A stretch of 64,000 nucleotides of DNA from positions 186,001-250,000 of the forward strand of contig NZ_RSEK01000003.1 of NCBI RefSeq assembly GCF_003958635.1. Direction: 5' to 3'. The stretch comes from Altericroceibacterium xinjiangense (GTDB lineage: Bacteria; Pseudomonadota; Alphaproteobacteria; Sphingomonadales; Sphingomonadaceae). The notes below the pieces were generated by a model, which saw nothing but the letters and a program-made list of their open reading frames with translations, had not been told where the DNA came from and searched no databases. The translations under genes were made by a program, and so were the position numbers. Position 1 is the first letter of the stretch. Each line of letters starts with the position of its first letter. Below, in pieces: positions 39,206-46,910 of the stretch.

Positions 39206-40102
39206 TCAGCCCCGCTCTCGCGGGTGGGCGTTGCGGTAGGTGTCGAGCAGCACGGCCGCATCCACTTTCGTGTAGATCTGCGTCGAGCCAAGGCTCGCGT
39301 GGCCGAGCAGTTCCTGCAAGCTGCGCAAGTCCACCCCGGCGCCGAGCAAGTGCGTCGCGAAGGAATGGCGCAGCGCGTGCGGCGTGGCGCTGTCCGGAAG
39401 CCCCAGAAGCCCGCGCACCTTGGCAACCGCCTTTTGCACCGCGCCTTGCCCCAGCGGGCCGCCCCTGGCTCCGCGGAACAAGGCACTGTCGGGGCTGAGC
39501 GGCCACGGGCACTGCCGGACATAGTCGGCCACCGCGTCGCGCACGATCGGCAGTATCGGCACCACGCGCTGCTTGCCGCCCTTGCCGGTCACGCGTAGCG
39601 TTTCGCCGAGCGCCGCGTTCTGCCCTGTCAGCGACAGTGCCTCCGCGATGCGCAGGCCCGCACCGTACATCAGCAGGATCACCGCGCGGTCTCGCGCGCC
39701 GATCCATTCGGCCGAAGCAAGCGCCGTCACTTCTTCTGCCAGATTGACCGCGTCGTCCGGAGTGACCGGCCGAGGCAGGCCCTTCTTGACGCGCGGCCCC
39801 CTGAGGCGCGGCGCAGAAGCATCGGGCTCGCCCGCCTGTTCGCGGGCAAAGGCGAGGAAGGACTTCAGCGCCGAAAGCTCCCGGGCGGCGGAAACGTTGC
39901 CGATGCCTTTCGCCCGCCGCGCCGCAAGCTGGGTTCGCAGCGATGCCGCGTCGATCCGCGCGGCCGCGCCCCAGTCCTCCGGCTCCAGAACGTCCAGCAG
40001 CCGGGCCGCGGCGGCAAGATAAGCCCGGACGGTGTGCGGAGATCGGCGGCGGGAGCCTTGCAGGTAATCGCGCCATTGCTCAAGAAAGTCGGCGCGGGTC
40101 AT
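39206..40102 (-). CDS. xerC: Tyrosine recombinase XerC
   Basis: 298 residues. XerC acts with XerD at dif to resolve chromosome dimers. The SAM-like N-terminal core-binding domain spans about residues 1-90. The catalytic residues are Arg151 (AGLRIAEAL), Lys174 or Lys177 (GKGGKQR), His242 and Arg245 (HALRHSFATHLL), His268 (LLGHASLGST) and Tyr277 (IYTKV). Its position in a housekeeping set (xerC-hemW-rdgB-rph) and lack of integration features argue for XerC rather than a phage integrase. It overlaps hemW by four bases. Confidence 0.94.
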   Translation of the reverse strand: MTRADFLEQWRDYLQGSRRRSPHTVRAYLAAAARLLDVLEPEDWGAAARIDAASLRTQLAARRAKGIGNVSAARELSALKSFLAFAREQAGEPDASAPRLRGPRVKKGLPRPVTPDDAVNLAEEVTALASAEWIGARDRAVILLMYGAGLRIAEALSLTGQNAALGETLRVTGKGGKQRVVPILPIVRDAVADYVRQCPWPLSPDSALFRGARGGPLGQGAVQKAVAKVRGLLGLPDSATPHALRHSFATHLLGAGVDLRSLQELLGHASLGSTQIYTKVDAAVLLDTYRNAHPRERG

Positions 40103-41250
40103 GCGCTGACGAGCGCTTCGGGCACCAGTTCGCCCAGCAAGGCATCGAGCAGGGGAAAGCCCTTTGGCGTGATGCCGATCCGGTCGGTATCGGACCAGGC
40201 AAGCCCAAGGCTTTGGTACAGCCCCAGCCGCCCGGCATCGATCAGGTCATCCCGCGCGAAGTCAAAGCGCCGAGACACTTCGGCCAGATCGACTCCTTCG
40301 GCCAGCCGCAAGCCCATCAGCAGCGCTTCGGACGCTTGTTCCGCCTGGCCGAGCGTGCGTTCCTCCCGAATTCCGTTCCCGCCCTGCGCGACCGCTTCCA
40401 GCCAGTTCTCCGGCTTCTTGTGCCGGACGGTCGCCGCGCCGCGCCGCCGACCGTGCGCACCGGGGCCGATCCCGCAATAATCGCGGTATCGCCAATAGGT
40501 AAGATTGTGGCGGCTCTCTTGCCCCGGCCGGGCATGGTTGCTGATCTCGTAGGCGGAGATTCCGGCGGCCCGGGTAAGCTCCTGCGTCAGCTCGTACATT
40601 TCGCCTGCCGGATCATCCTCCAGCGGAATGAACTTCGCCTGCCGCACATCGGTGGCGAACCGCGTGCCGGGTTCGATCGTCAGCTGGTACAGCGAAAGGT
40701 GCCCCGTCCCGAACGCCAGCGCCCGTTCCAGCTCGGCTTGCCATTCTGCGGCGGTCTGTCCCGGGCGGGCATAGATCAGGTCGAAGCTGACCCGGTCGAA
40801 GGCCCGCTGCGCAATGTCGAGCGCCGTCAGTCCTTCGGCCAGCGAATGCGCCCGGCCGAGAAACCGGAGCGCCTCGTCATCAAGGGCCTGTATGCCAAGC
40901 GAGAGCCGGTTAACTCCCGTCTTCGCCAGCGCATCGAACCGCGCCGCTTCTACGGAATTGGGATTCGCTTCCAGCGTGATCTCGATGTCCGGGGCGAAGC
41001 CCCACAGCCGCTGGGCTTCGGCCAGCAGCGCCTCGACCAGATCGGGCGGCATCAGCGAAGGCGTGCCGCCGCCGAAGAAGATCGATTCCAGCGGTTCGCC
41101 CCCGGCCAGATCCGCTTCGTGGCGCATGTCGGCCAGCAAGGCTTCCCGCCAGCGGCCGAAGTCGACTTGCTCCCGCACGTGCGAATTGAAATCGCAGTAC
41201 GGGCACTTGGCGACGCAGAACGGCCAGTGGATGTAGAGAGCGCGGGCCAC
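40099..41250 (-). CDS. hemW: Radical SAM haem chaperone HemW
   Basis: 383 residues with a GTG start. HemW is a radical-SAM-fold protein that carries haem, formerly annotated as oxygen-independent coproporphyrinogen oxidase. The iron-sulfur motif is CVAKCPYC (three cysteines), followed by FFGGGTPSLM and ITLEANPNS; the HemW-specific HNLTYW motif is in ESRHNLTYWRY. The C-terminal HemN domain ends with LTPKG-like ITPKGFPLLDALL. It lies between rdgB and xerC on the same strand. Confidence 0.95.
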   Translation of the reverse strand: MARALYIHWPFCVAKCPYCDFNSHVREQVDFGRWREALLADMRHEADLAGGEPLESIFFGGGTPSLMPPDLVEALLAEAQRLWGFAPDIEITLEANPNSVEAARFDALAKTGVNRLSLGIQALDDEALRFLGRAHSLAEGLTALDIAQRAFDRVSFDLIYARPGQTAAEWQAELERALAFGTGHLSLYQLTIEPGTRFATDVRQAKFIPLEDDPAGEMYELTQELTRAAGISAYEISNHARPGQESRHNLTYWRYRDYCGIGPGAHGRRRGAATVRHKKPENWLEAVAQGGNGIREERTLGQAEQASEALLMGLRLAEGVDLAEVSRRFDFARDDLIDAGRLGLYQSLGLAWSDTDRIGITPKGFPLLDALLGELVPEALVSA

Positions 41251-41259
41251 GGGCGCAGT

Positions 41260-41886
41260 CTAGCTTTCGAACTGGTCGGCCACCAGCTTCGCAAAGGCAT
41301 CGGCGCGGTGGCTGATGCGGTGCTTCTCCGCCGGATCGATTTCGGCGAACGTCCGGTCATGGCCCACGGGCACGAAAACCGGATCGTACCCGAACCCGAC
41401 ACTCCCGCGCGGCGGCCAGGTCAGGGTGCCGTCCACCCGGCCTTCATAGACGGCGTGTTCCCCGTCTGGCCAGGCGAGGGCGAGCACGCAGGAGAACCAC
41501 GCCTCGCGCGATGCGTCCGCCCCTTTGGCCTGGAGCATTCCTTCGACTTTGCCCACCGCCATGAACCAGTCCCGCCCCGGTTCGCCTTCGAACCATTGCC
41601 GCTCCGCCCAGTCGGCGGTGTAGACGCCCGGACGGCCATCGAGCGCGGCAACCGACAAGCCGCTGTCGTCCGCCAGCGCGGGAAGGCCGGACGCTTCGGC
41701 GGCGGCCCGCGCCTTGATCAGTGCATTCGCCACGAAGGTCTGCCCCGTTTCCGCCGGTTCGGGCAGCCCAAGCGAGCCAGCGGAGAGGCACTCCACGCCA
41801 TAAGGCGCGAGCAAGGCTGAAATCTCCTTCAGCTTGCCCGCGTTATGGGTGGCGATGACGATCTTGGTGGAGCCGATCTTGCGCAT
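41260..41886 (-). CDS. rdgB: dITP/XTP pyrophosphatase RdgB (HAM1)
   Basis: 208 residues. It removes non-canonical purine nucleotides (ITP, dITP, XTP). Motifs are IVIATHNAGKLKEISALL at the start, GQTFVANALIKARAAA, GLPALADDSGLSVAALDGRPGV in part (ALADDSGL) and GFGYDPVFVP with DPAEKHRISHRADA. It sits 11 bases downstream of rph, a conserved pairing. Confidence 0.96.
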   Translation of the reverse strand: MRKIGSTKIVIATHNAGKLKEISALLAPYGVECLSAGSLGLPEPAETGQTFVANALIKARAAAEASGLPALADDSGLSVAALDGRPGVYTADWAERQWFEGEPGRDWFMAVGKVEGMLQAKGADASREAWFSCVLALAWPDGEHAVYEGRVDGTLTWPPRGSVGFGYDPVFVPVGHDRTFAEIDPAEKHRISHRADAFAKLVADQFES

Positions 41887-41897
41887 GGCCTTCCTCG

Positions 41898-42611
41898 TTA
41901 CCGAACCGCTGCGTCCTGTGCGGCGAAGATCCGCTCACACCCGATGCGAGCGAGGCGCAGCAGGCGCAGCAGGCCTTCTTCGTCATAGCACGCGCCCTCG
42001 GCGGTGGCTTGCGCCTCGGCGATCTTGCCGCCTTCCAGCAGCACGAAGTTGGCGTCCGCGTCGGCGCTGCTGTCTTCGATGTAGTCGAGATCGAGCACTG
42101 GGGTGCCCTGATAGATCCCGCAGGACACCGCCGCGACCTTCGATTCAAGCGGATCTTCCTTGATCGCGCCATCGGCCATCAGCTTATTGACCGCCAGCCG
42201 CAGGGCGACCCACGCACCGGAAATCGCCGCCGTGCGCGTGCCGCCATCGGCCTGGATCACGTCGCAATCGAGCACGATCTGCCGTTCGCCCAGCTTCTGC
42301 ATGTTGGTGACGGAGCGCAGCGAACGGCCGATCAGCCGCTGGATTTCCTGCGTCCGGCCCGATTGCTTGCCCTTGGCTGCTTCCCGGCTTCCTCGGGTGT
42401 GGGTGGCGCGGGGCAGCATGGAGTATTCCGCGGTAACCCAGCCTTGGCCCTTGCCGCGCAGGAACGGCGGGACCTTTTCCTCGACGCTCGCGGTCACGAG
42501 CACGCGGGTGTCTCCGAACGAGATCAGGCAGGACCCTTCCGCGTGCCTGGTAAAGCCGGTCTGAATGTCGATGGCGCGCATTTCGTCGGGCGCCCTGCCG
42601 GATGGTCTCAT
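41898..42611 (-). CDS. rph: Ribonuclease PH
   Basis: 237 residues. A phosphorolytic 3' exonuclease that trims tRNA ends. Conserved: [68 protein letters not shown] and [18 protein letters not shown]. It is divergent from hrcA, an arrangement found in many alphaproteobacteria. Confidence 0.97.
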   Translation of the reverse strand: MRPSGRAPDEMRAIDIQTGFTRHAEGSCLISFGDTRVLVTASVEEKVPPFLRGKGQGWVTAEYSMLPRATHTRGSREAAKGKQSGRTQEIQRLIGRSLRSVTNMQKLGERQIVLDCDVIQADGGTRTAAISGAWVALRLAVNKLMADGAIKEDPLESKVAAVSCGIYQGTPVLDLDYIEDSSADADANFVLLEGGKIAEAQATAEGACYDEEGLLRLLRLARIGCERIFAAQDAAVR

Positions 42612-42654
42612 GAAAAGCTCCTGTTCAATCGGGAACTGCCCTAGGCGCTATGAG

Positions 42655-42682
42655 CTTGAGCGGGCAAGGGCAGGCGTTAGAT
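42655..42682 (+). promoter_or_regulatory. Possible promoter of hrcA-grpE
   Basis: CTTGAG (42655-42660), a 16-base spacer and TTAGAT (42677-42682). Transcription would begin close to the hrcA ATG at 42691, and no ribosome site is seen before that ATG, so the message may be leaderless. No CIRCE repeat (TTAGCACTC-N9-GAGTGCTAA) is present in the gap. Confidence 0.4.
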
Positions 42683-42690
42683 AGATAGCG

Positions 42691-43734
42691 ATGGTTACCA
42701 CACCCATCTCCGAACTGAACGATCGCGCACGGGAGATCTTCCGCCTCGTGGTGGAAGGCTATCTCGCGACCGGCAGCCCTGTCGGATCGAAGGCGCTGGC
42801 CGGCGAAGCGCGGGTAAACCTTTCGCCGGCTTCGGTTCGCTCGGTGCTGGCCGATCTCGAATCGCTTGGCCTGCTCGCTGCGCCCCACACCAGCGCCGGG
42901 CGGATGCCGACGGAAACGGGCCTGCGGCTGTTCGTGGACGGGATGATGCAGGTGGCCGAACCCACCGCGCAGGAACGCGCCGCGATCGAACAGCGCTTGT
43001 CTCGCCCCGGCCCGATCGAGCAGGCGCTCGAATCCACCAGCGCGCTTCTGTCCGATCTGTCCGCCGCCGCGGGCGTGGTTATGGTTCCCCGCCGGGAACC
43101 AAGCCTGTCGCAAATGAACCTGATCCAGCTCGATTCGGCCCGCGCGCTGGCCGTGCTGGTCGGGGAAGATGGAAGCGTGGAGAACCGGTTGGTCGAGATC
43201 CCGGCGGGCGCATCTGCCTCCGCGTTGCAGGCTGCCACCAATTACATCACCGCGCGGCTCGCCGGGCGAACCCTTGCGGAAGCGGCAAAGGCGATGCGGC
43301 AGGAAATCGTCTCCGGCCGGTCTGAGCTCGACGCAGCCAGCAGCGATCTGGTTGAGCGCGGCCTTGCCGTCTGGAGCGAGGACGCGGCCCGCCGTCCGGT
43401 GCTGATCGTGCGCGGGCAGTCCAAGCTGCTGGACGAAGATGCGCTGGGGGACCTTGAGCGGATTCGCTCCCTGATCGACGATCTTGAGAACAAGCAATCG
43501 GTCGCCGACTTGCTGGACCGGGCCCGGGACGCGCAGGCGACTCGCATTTTCATCGGATCGGAGAACCGGCTTTTCGCGCTGTCCGGCTCCTCCGTGATCG
43601 CGTCCCCCTATCGGGATCGCGAAGGACGAGTGGTCGGCGTGGTGGGGGTAATCGGCCCGACGCGGTTGAATTACGCGCGAGTCGTTCCCATGGTGGATTT
43701 CACTGCCCGCAGCCTGGGCAAGCTAATCGGATGA
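42691..43734 (+). CDS. hrcA: Heat-inducible transcription repressor HrcA
   Basis: 347 residues. HrcA binds CIRCE operators of chaperone genes and is activated by GroEL. The N-terminal winged-helix part includes LNDRAREIFRLVVEGYLATG, GSPVGSKALAG and SPASVRSVLADLESLGLL followed by PHTSAGRMPTETGLRLFVD. The C-terminal GAF-like part ends VIGPTRLNYARVVPMVDFTA. It is followed by grpE after 10 bases. No CIRCE site occurs before hrcA or dnaK here, so its target (typically groESL) lies elsewhere. Confidence 0.96.
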   Translation: MVTTPISELNDRAREIFRLVVEGYLATGSPVGSKALAGEARVNLSPASVRSVLADLESLGLLAAPHTSAGRMPTETGLRLFVDGMMQVAEPTAQERAAIEQRLSRPGPIEQALESTSALLSDLSAAAGVVMVPRREPSLSQMNLIQLDSARALAVLVGEDGSVENRLVEIPAGASASALQAATNYITARLAGRTLAEAAKAMRQEIVSGRSELDAASSDLVERGLAVWSEDAARRPVLIVRGQSKLLDEDALGDLERIRSLIDDLENKQSVADLLDRARDAQATRIFIGSENRLFALSGSSVIASPYRDREGRVVGVVGVIGPTRLNYARVVPMVDFTARSLGKLIG

Positions 43735-43744
43735 ACGGGAGACC

Positions 43745-44320
43745 ATGGTCGAAAACGGCAATACCCGCGATGAAGCGGCCGAGAAGGAATTGAACGGTGT
43801 CCCCGAGGACATGATCGACGGCGACGAGGCCGAAGATCAGGAAAACCCGGGCGAGGAGTTGGCTCGCCTGCGCGACCAGCTCGAAGCCGCAAAGCAGGAA
43901 GTGCTCTACGCCAAAGCGGAAGCGCAGAACGTGCGCCGCCGGGCGGAAAAGGACGTGGCCGATGCCCGCGCCTACGCGACCACCGGCTTTGCCCGCGATA
44001 TCCTGTCGGTGTCGGACAACCTTGCCCGCGCGATCGACGCCATCCCTGAGGACCTGCGCAGTAATGACAAGCTGAAAGGCCTGGTTACCGGGATCGAGGC
44101 GACGCGCCGGGAACTGGAGAAGGTCTACGGCCAGCAGGGGATCACCCGCATCGAAGCGGTTGGCCTGCCGCTCGACCCGAACCGCCACCAGGCGATGATC
44201 GAGATCCCGACCGCGGATGCGGAGCCGGGCACGATCGTGCAGGAAATGCAGGCCGGCTACATGATCCGCGACCGCTTGCTGCGTCCCGCGATGGTCGGAG
44301 TTGCGCGGAAGCCGGATTGA
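43745..44320 (+). CDS. grpE: Nucleotide exchange factor GrpE
   Basis: 191 residues. GrpE releases ADP from DnaK. An acidic N-terminus is followed by a long coiled coil (ELARLRDQLEAAKQEVLYAK, AEAQNVRRRAEKDVADAR) and the beta domain GITRIEAVGLPLDPNRHQAM, then MQAGYMIRDRLLRPAMVGVA. ATG at 43745 with GGGAG upstream. It is in an operon with hrcA; dnaK-dnaJ are 3.2 kb downstream, beyond the interrupted locus. Confidence 0.97.
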   Translation: MVENGNTRDEAAEKELNGVPEDMIDGDEAEDQENPGEELARLRDQLEAAKQEVLYAKAEAQNVRRRAEKDVADARAYATTGFARDILSVSDNLARAIDAIPEDLRSNDKLKGLVTGIEATRRELEKVYGQQGITRIEAVGLPLDPNRHQAMIEIPTADAEPGTIVQEMQAGYMIRDRLLRPAMVGVARKPD

Positions 44321-44391
44321 TACGCAGGGGAGGAACTCATGGTGCGGTTGCCCGTAGGTGCCTGAACAGGGAATCTAGGGAGTAGTCCGAC

Positions 44392-44685
44392 ATGAATACC
44401 AAGTTCCTCCTCGCGCCGGCCGCTTTGGTCTCAGCGCTTTCGCTTGGCGCTTGCGCTGAAAACTATGCCGCCGAAGGTGGTCTGGCCGGCGCCGCGCTTG
44501 GTGCGGGCGTCAGCGCCGTGACCGGAACTGACCTTGTCACGTCTGCCGCTGCCGGTGCGGCCGCTGGTGCTGCCGCCGGGTACTTTCTCGACAAGAACGA
44601 CCAGTGCGACGGGTACGACCGGAACGGGCGTCTCGATGACGATTGCTACGGAACACGGGGCTATCCGGTAAACCGCCCGTACTGA
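44392..44685 (+). CDS. Glycine-zipper lipoprotein
   Basis: 97 residues; the ribosome site GGGAGTAG lies before the ATG. A signal peptide ends in the lipobox SLGAC. The middle is Ala/Gly-rich with a glycine-zipper pattern (GGLAGAALGAGVSAV, AAAGAAAGAAAGYF), typical of small outer-membrane or periplasmic lipoproteins (YMGG/SlyB-like), and the C-terminus is polar. Role unknown; perhaps envelope stability. Confidence 0.75.
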   Translation: MNTKFLLAPAALVSALSLGACAENYAAEGGLAGAALGAGVSAVTGTDLVTSAAAGAAAGAAAGYFLDKNDQCDGYDRNGRLDDDCYGTRGYPVNRPY

Positions 44686-44718
44686 TCGGCTGGATCAGGC
44701 AAGTCTGACTTAGATGGA

Positions 44719-44952
44719 TCAGGCCGCGCCGGGGAAATCGACCAGCTGCCGATAGGCGGCAGGGTCGGTCACCCCGCGCGGCCTGATCCCGTTTTTGAGC
44801 AGGAAGGCATGGCGGACGATTTCCGCCTGCTGCTCGATCCCATAGTCGGTCAGGGACCAGCCCGGCTTCAACGCATAGCCGTACCGGCACCCGGGATGGC
44901 GGCGGGTGACCAGATACCATTCGCCGCGAGCCTGAGTCTGCCAGACATGGGT
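44719..44952 (-). pseudogene. C-terminal fragment of an interrupted 'vgr-related' HExxH protein
   Basis: Encodes THVWQTQARGEWYLV onward: RRHPGCRYGYALKPGW, YGIEQQAEIVRHAFLLKNG and a C-terminus DFPGAA. It lines up with the second half of the intact paralogue at 44978-45454 and has no plausible start of its own; the only upstream in-frame start is a TTG at 45015 that belongs to the inserted DNA. The missing first half is at 46666-46878. Removing 44953-46665 joins the two halves in frame as HEMTHVWQ, so this is one gene broken by an insertion. The break falls inside the zinc-binding HExxH motif, so neither piece should be active. Confidence 0.85.
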
Positions 44953-44977
44953 AAACTCTTGTGCGGTTACAAAAGCG

Positions 44978-45454
44978 CTACGCCTTTGAGATCTCTGGAG
45001 TTTTGAAATCCACAACGGCGTCTAGTTCGGCCAAACTTGGAGCCTTGTCCAAGGGATAGCCGTTGCGCCGCAGGAATGCGTGACGCACCAGTTCGGCCTG
45101 CTGCTCTATTCCATAACGCTCCAACGGCCACCCTGGCTGATACTCGTAACCGTATCGGCAGAAGGGATGCCGCATCAGGATAAGATACCAGCGGCCTTTG
45201 CGCTGGACTTGTAGAACGTGGGTCAGCTCATGGATCAGCAAGCCCTGTAGGGCCAGCGGCTCCTTGCTGTAGTCCTCGCTCCACCTCTTGCTCTTTGGGT
45301 GGACCCATATGTGGCCGTTCGGGGCCATCACCACATTGCTGGGTTGGAAGGGAAACCACTTCTTCCGGTTGATCGTGACGCCATCTAGCTTGAGAGCATC
45401 CCCGAAAACAGAGTGGGCGAGTTCGCGTTCGCCAGGAGTAAGAATCCGCCTCAT
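44978..45454 (-). CDS. 'vgr-related' HExxH metalloprotease-like protein (intact copy)
   Basis: 158 residues from the ATG at 45454 (MRRILTPGERELAHSVFG); a TTG at 45514 would add 20 residues. No good ribosome site is seen for either. Conserved features are WFPFQPSNVVMAPNGHIWVH, the zinc-binding helix GLLIHELTHVLQVQ (HExxH), RHPFCRYGYEY and GIEQQAELVRHAFL. Sphingomonad genomes carry such proteins under the name 'vgr related protein'; activity is unproven. It is a paralogue of the broken gene around it, in the same orientation, and its stop is only 25 bases from the insertion junction. Confidence 0.75.
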   Translation of the reverse strand: MRRILTPGERELAHSVFGDALKLDGVTINRKKWFPFQPSNVVMAPNGHIWVHPKSKRWSEDYSKEPLALQGLLIHELTHVLQVQRKGRWYLILMRHPFCRYGYEYQPGWPLERYGIEQQAELVRHAFLRRNGYPLDKAPSLAELDAVVDFKTPEISKA

Positions 45455-45514
45455 CACCGCATGATGTGACCCGTTGCCCGAGAGTTCAACGGGGATGCCC
45501 TTCGGCTGGTTCAA

Positions 45515-45538
45515 ATGTCCGCGATTGGGTGGAAAGCG
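45515..45538 (+). repeat. Dispersed 24-base repeat, copy 1
   Basis: ATGTCCGCGATTGGGTGGAA and the following AGCG resemble positions 46521-46544, sharing the identical 13-base end TGGGTGGAAAGCG. It lies next to the start of the intact vgr-related gene. It recalls the short intergenic repeats of sphingomonads built on AATGTCCGC...GCGGACATT, here degenerate. Confidence 0.5.
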
Positions 45539-45705
45539 AATTAGCGAGTTGCCCGAGTTGCAGGCGTCGAGATCACGATAGCAGTCGTTTGCGGAGGCAT
45601 CGTGTATCGGCCGATCACGATGCCATTGCCGACCTTTGTAAGCGACTTATAAACTAGCTCGAGCGGCGGGCTTTAGTCCTCTGTATGTTGTACCGGGAGA
45701 ACAGA

Positions 45706-46299
45706 GTGGCCAGCAGACTTATCGTTACGTTGATTGGGCTAGTCTCACTCTGCTCGGCCAGTGTTTTGGTGGCGGGTTCGGACCTCACGTCTGAAACAGT
45801 GGGACCGTTTGTCGTCGAAAGCGAGCATTGGACTCGGGATGGTCCCCCTGACCCGCATTTTCCAAGCCAATCAAAGCACGTCCGACTGATCTGGAAATCA
45901 AATGACGGCAAAGTTGAAGCGTTGCTTGAGGGCAATGGAAATATCATTAAATATGAATATACTATGCGCCCGAGCGAAAAAATGACCTGTTTCGTCAATC
46001 TAGGTCTTCTTCCAATGGATGCAGTGCCGTCTGATGGAGAATTCTGGGACGTTCAGTCGGCCAGATTTGACGAGGTTAGTGCTGAGGGATGTGACGAATT
46101 GGCTGATGCTGAGGTTACTAAATACCAGGCTGAGATGCGCGCGGCGCTTCCATCCGCACCTGCGGCTTTCGATTTGTGGAGGATGCACTCGGCCAACTTC
46201 TTTGCTTCAGAGCGCCGCTGTCTTGAATTGGAACGTCTCAATCCACCTCACTTCCAATTTCATCGATCTTGCAAAACCTATTCCGATCAGCCTCACTAG
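45706..46299 (+). CDS. Exported protein of unknown function within the inserted segment
   Basis: 197 residues from the GTG at 45706, chosen because GGGAGA ends five bases upstream; an ATG at 45685 would add seven residues. The N-terminus is a signal peptide (ASRLIVTLIGLVSLCSASVL followed by AGSD). The mature part has VGPFVVESEHWTRDGPPDPH, HVRLIWKSNDGKVEALLEGN and several cysteines (MTCFVNL, EGCDEL, RRCLELE, RSCKTY). No family recognised. Base composition is more A+T-rich than neighbouring genes, in keeping with acquisition. The unclaimed stretch 45539-45705 before it holds no gene. Confidence 0.6.
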   Translation: MASRLIVTLIGLVSLCSASVLVAGSDLTSETVGPFVVESEHWTRDGPPDPHFPSQSKHVRLIWKSNDGKVEALLEGNGNIIKYEYTMRPSEKMTCFVNLGLLPMDAVPSDGEFWDVQSARFDEVSAEGCDELADAEVTKYQAEMRAALPSAPAAFDLWRMHSANFFASERRCLELERLNPPHFQFHRSCKTYSDQPH

Positions 46300-46665
46300 A
46301 AAGATCCCAAAGCAGTTGGAATCGCCTGCTGACTTGAATCGCTGTAAACCAATGCGCTATAGCGCCCGATTAGATGCAGTCAGATCGAGACCGCTGTAAG
46401 CTGCAGTTGGACGGCGTAGCGCCTAGTCTTTAGCCATTGCACTGATGATCGCTTCTGCTACTGCCGGTCCTTCGTGAGATCTCCATCTAATCGATTGGGC
46501 GCTTCCGGGCCTTTACCTGAATGTCGCGAAATGGGTGGAAAGCGGAAGCCCCCGAATATCGGTGCGCGGGGATAGCTGTCGGTCGAGCGCATCCTTGGCC
46601 GTGTCAGTTTCCGAAACTGAGTTCACGCCCAAGTTGGAGCCAAGCTGCACGATCTTTGAAGTTGT
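46300..46665. other. Gene-free part of the inserted segment
   Basis: No open frame with a ribosome site or family resemblance; the frame that continues from the broken gene across the right junction (to 46513) encodes non-conserved sequence. It holds the second copy of the 24-base repeat and the inverted pair GCGCTTCCGGGC (46499-46510)/GCGGAAGCCC (46542-46551). I see no tRNA or other RNA gene. Confidence 0.5.
46521..46544 (+). repeat. Dispersed 24-base repeat, copy 2
   Basis: ATGTCGCGAAATGGGTGGAA followed by AGCG; about five differences from the copy at 45515-45538, with the last 13 bases identical. Both copies are inside the inserted segment. Confidence 0.5.
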
Positions 46666-46878
46666 CATCTCGTGAATGAACAAGCCCTGCCGCAGCAGCG
46701 GCTCGGCGGCGAAGTCATCCGAATAGGCTTCTCCTCCGGGATGGAAGTGGATGTGCCCGCGCGGGGCCATCGTGATCTTGCGCGGCTGGAAGGGAAACCA
46801 CTTACGGCGGCGGATCCGGACCTTCGAATAGTCGATCGCGCTCCCGAACACTGTCCGGGCAAGCGCCACTTCGCCCAC
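46666..46878 (-). pseudogene. N-terminal fragment of the interrupted 'vgr-related' HExxH protein
   Basis: From the GTG at 46878: GEVALARTVFGSAIDYSKVR, RRKWFPFQPRKITMAPRGHI, HFHPGGEAYSDDF and RQGLFIHEM, then the frame enters inserted DNA and ends after 50 foreign residues at 46513. Family similarity begins slightly before the GTG (CLTVGEVALA matches ILTPGERELA of the paralogue), with no ordinary start there, so the 5' end may also be altered. The continuation lies at 44719-44952. Confidence 0.83.
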
Positions 46879-46910
46879 TGTCAGGCACCGCTCCCCGCCG
46901 GGCGGGCAGC

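Larger units (their letters stand above)
44953..46665. mobile_element. 1,713-bp inserted segment splitting the vgr-related gene
   Basis: The segment separates two halves of one gene that join perfectly when it is removed. The dinucleotide GT occurs at both junctions (44951-44952 and 46664-46665). It carries an intact paralogue of the broken gene (minus strand) and a gene for an exported protein (plus strand), plus about 360 bases without a credible gene. The right two-thirds is visibly richer in A and T than the flanks. No transposase, terminal inverted repeat or tRNA is seen, so the mechanism is unknown; 'mobile' here means only acquired DNA. Confidence 0.7.

Noticed and set aside
39206-40102. 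Phage or island integrase
   Set aside because: Sits in the conserved xerC-hemW-rdgB-rph set with no attachment-site repeats nearby; best read as XerC.
42612-42690. CIRCE element before hrcA
   Set aside because: No TTAGCACTC/GAGTGCTAA arms in the gap.
44719-45015. A 98-residue protein starting with TTG at 45015
   Set aside because: Its first 20 residues come from inserted DNA; the rest is the broken vgr-related gene.
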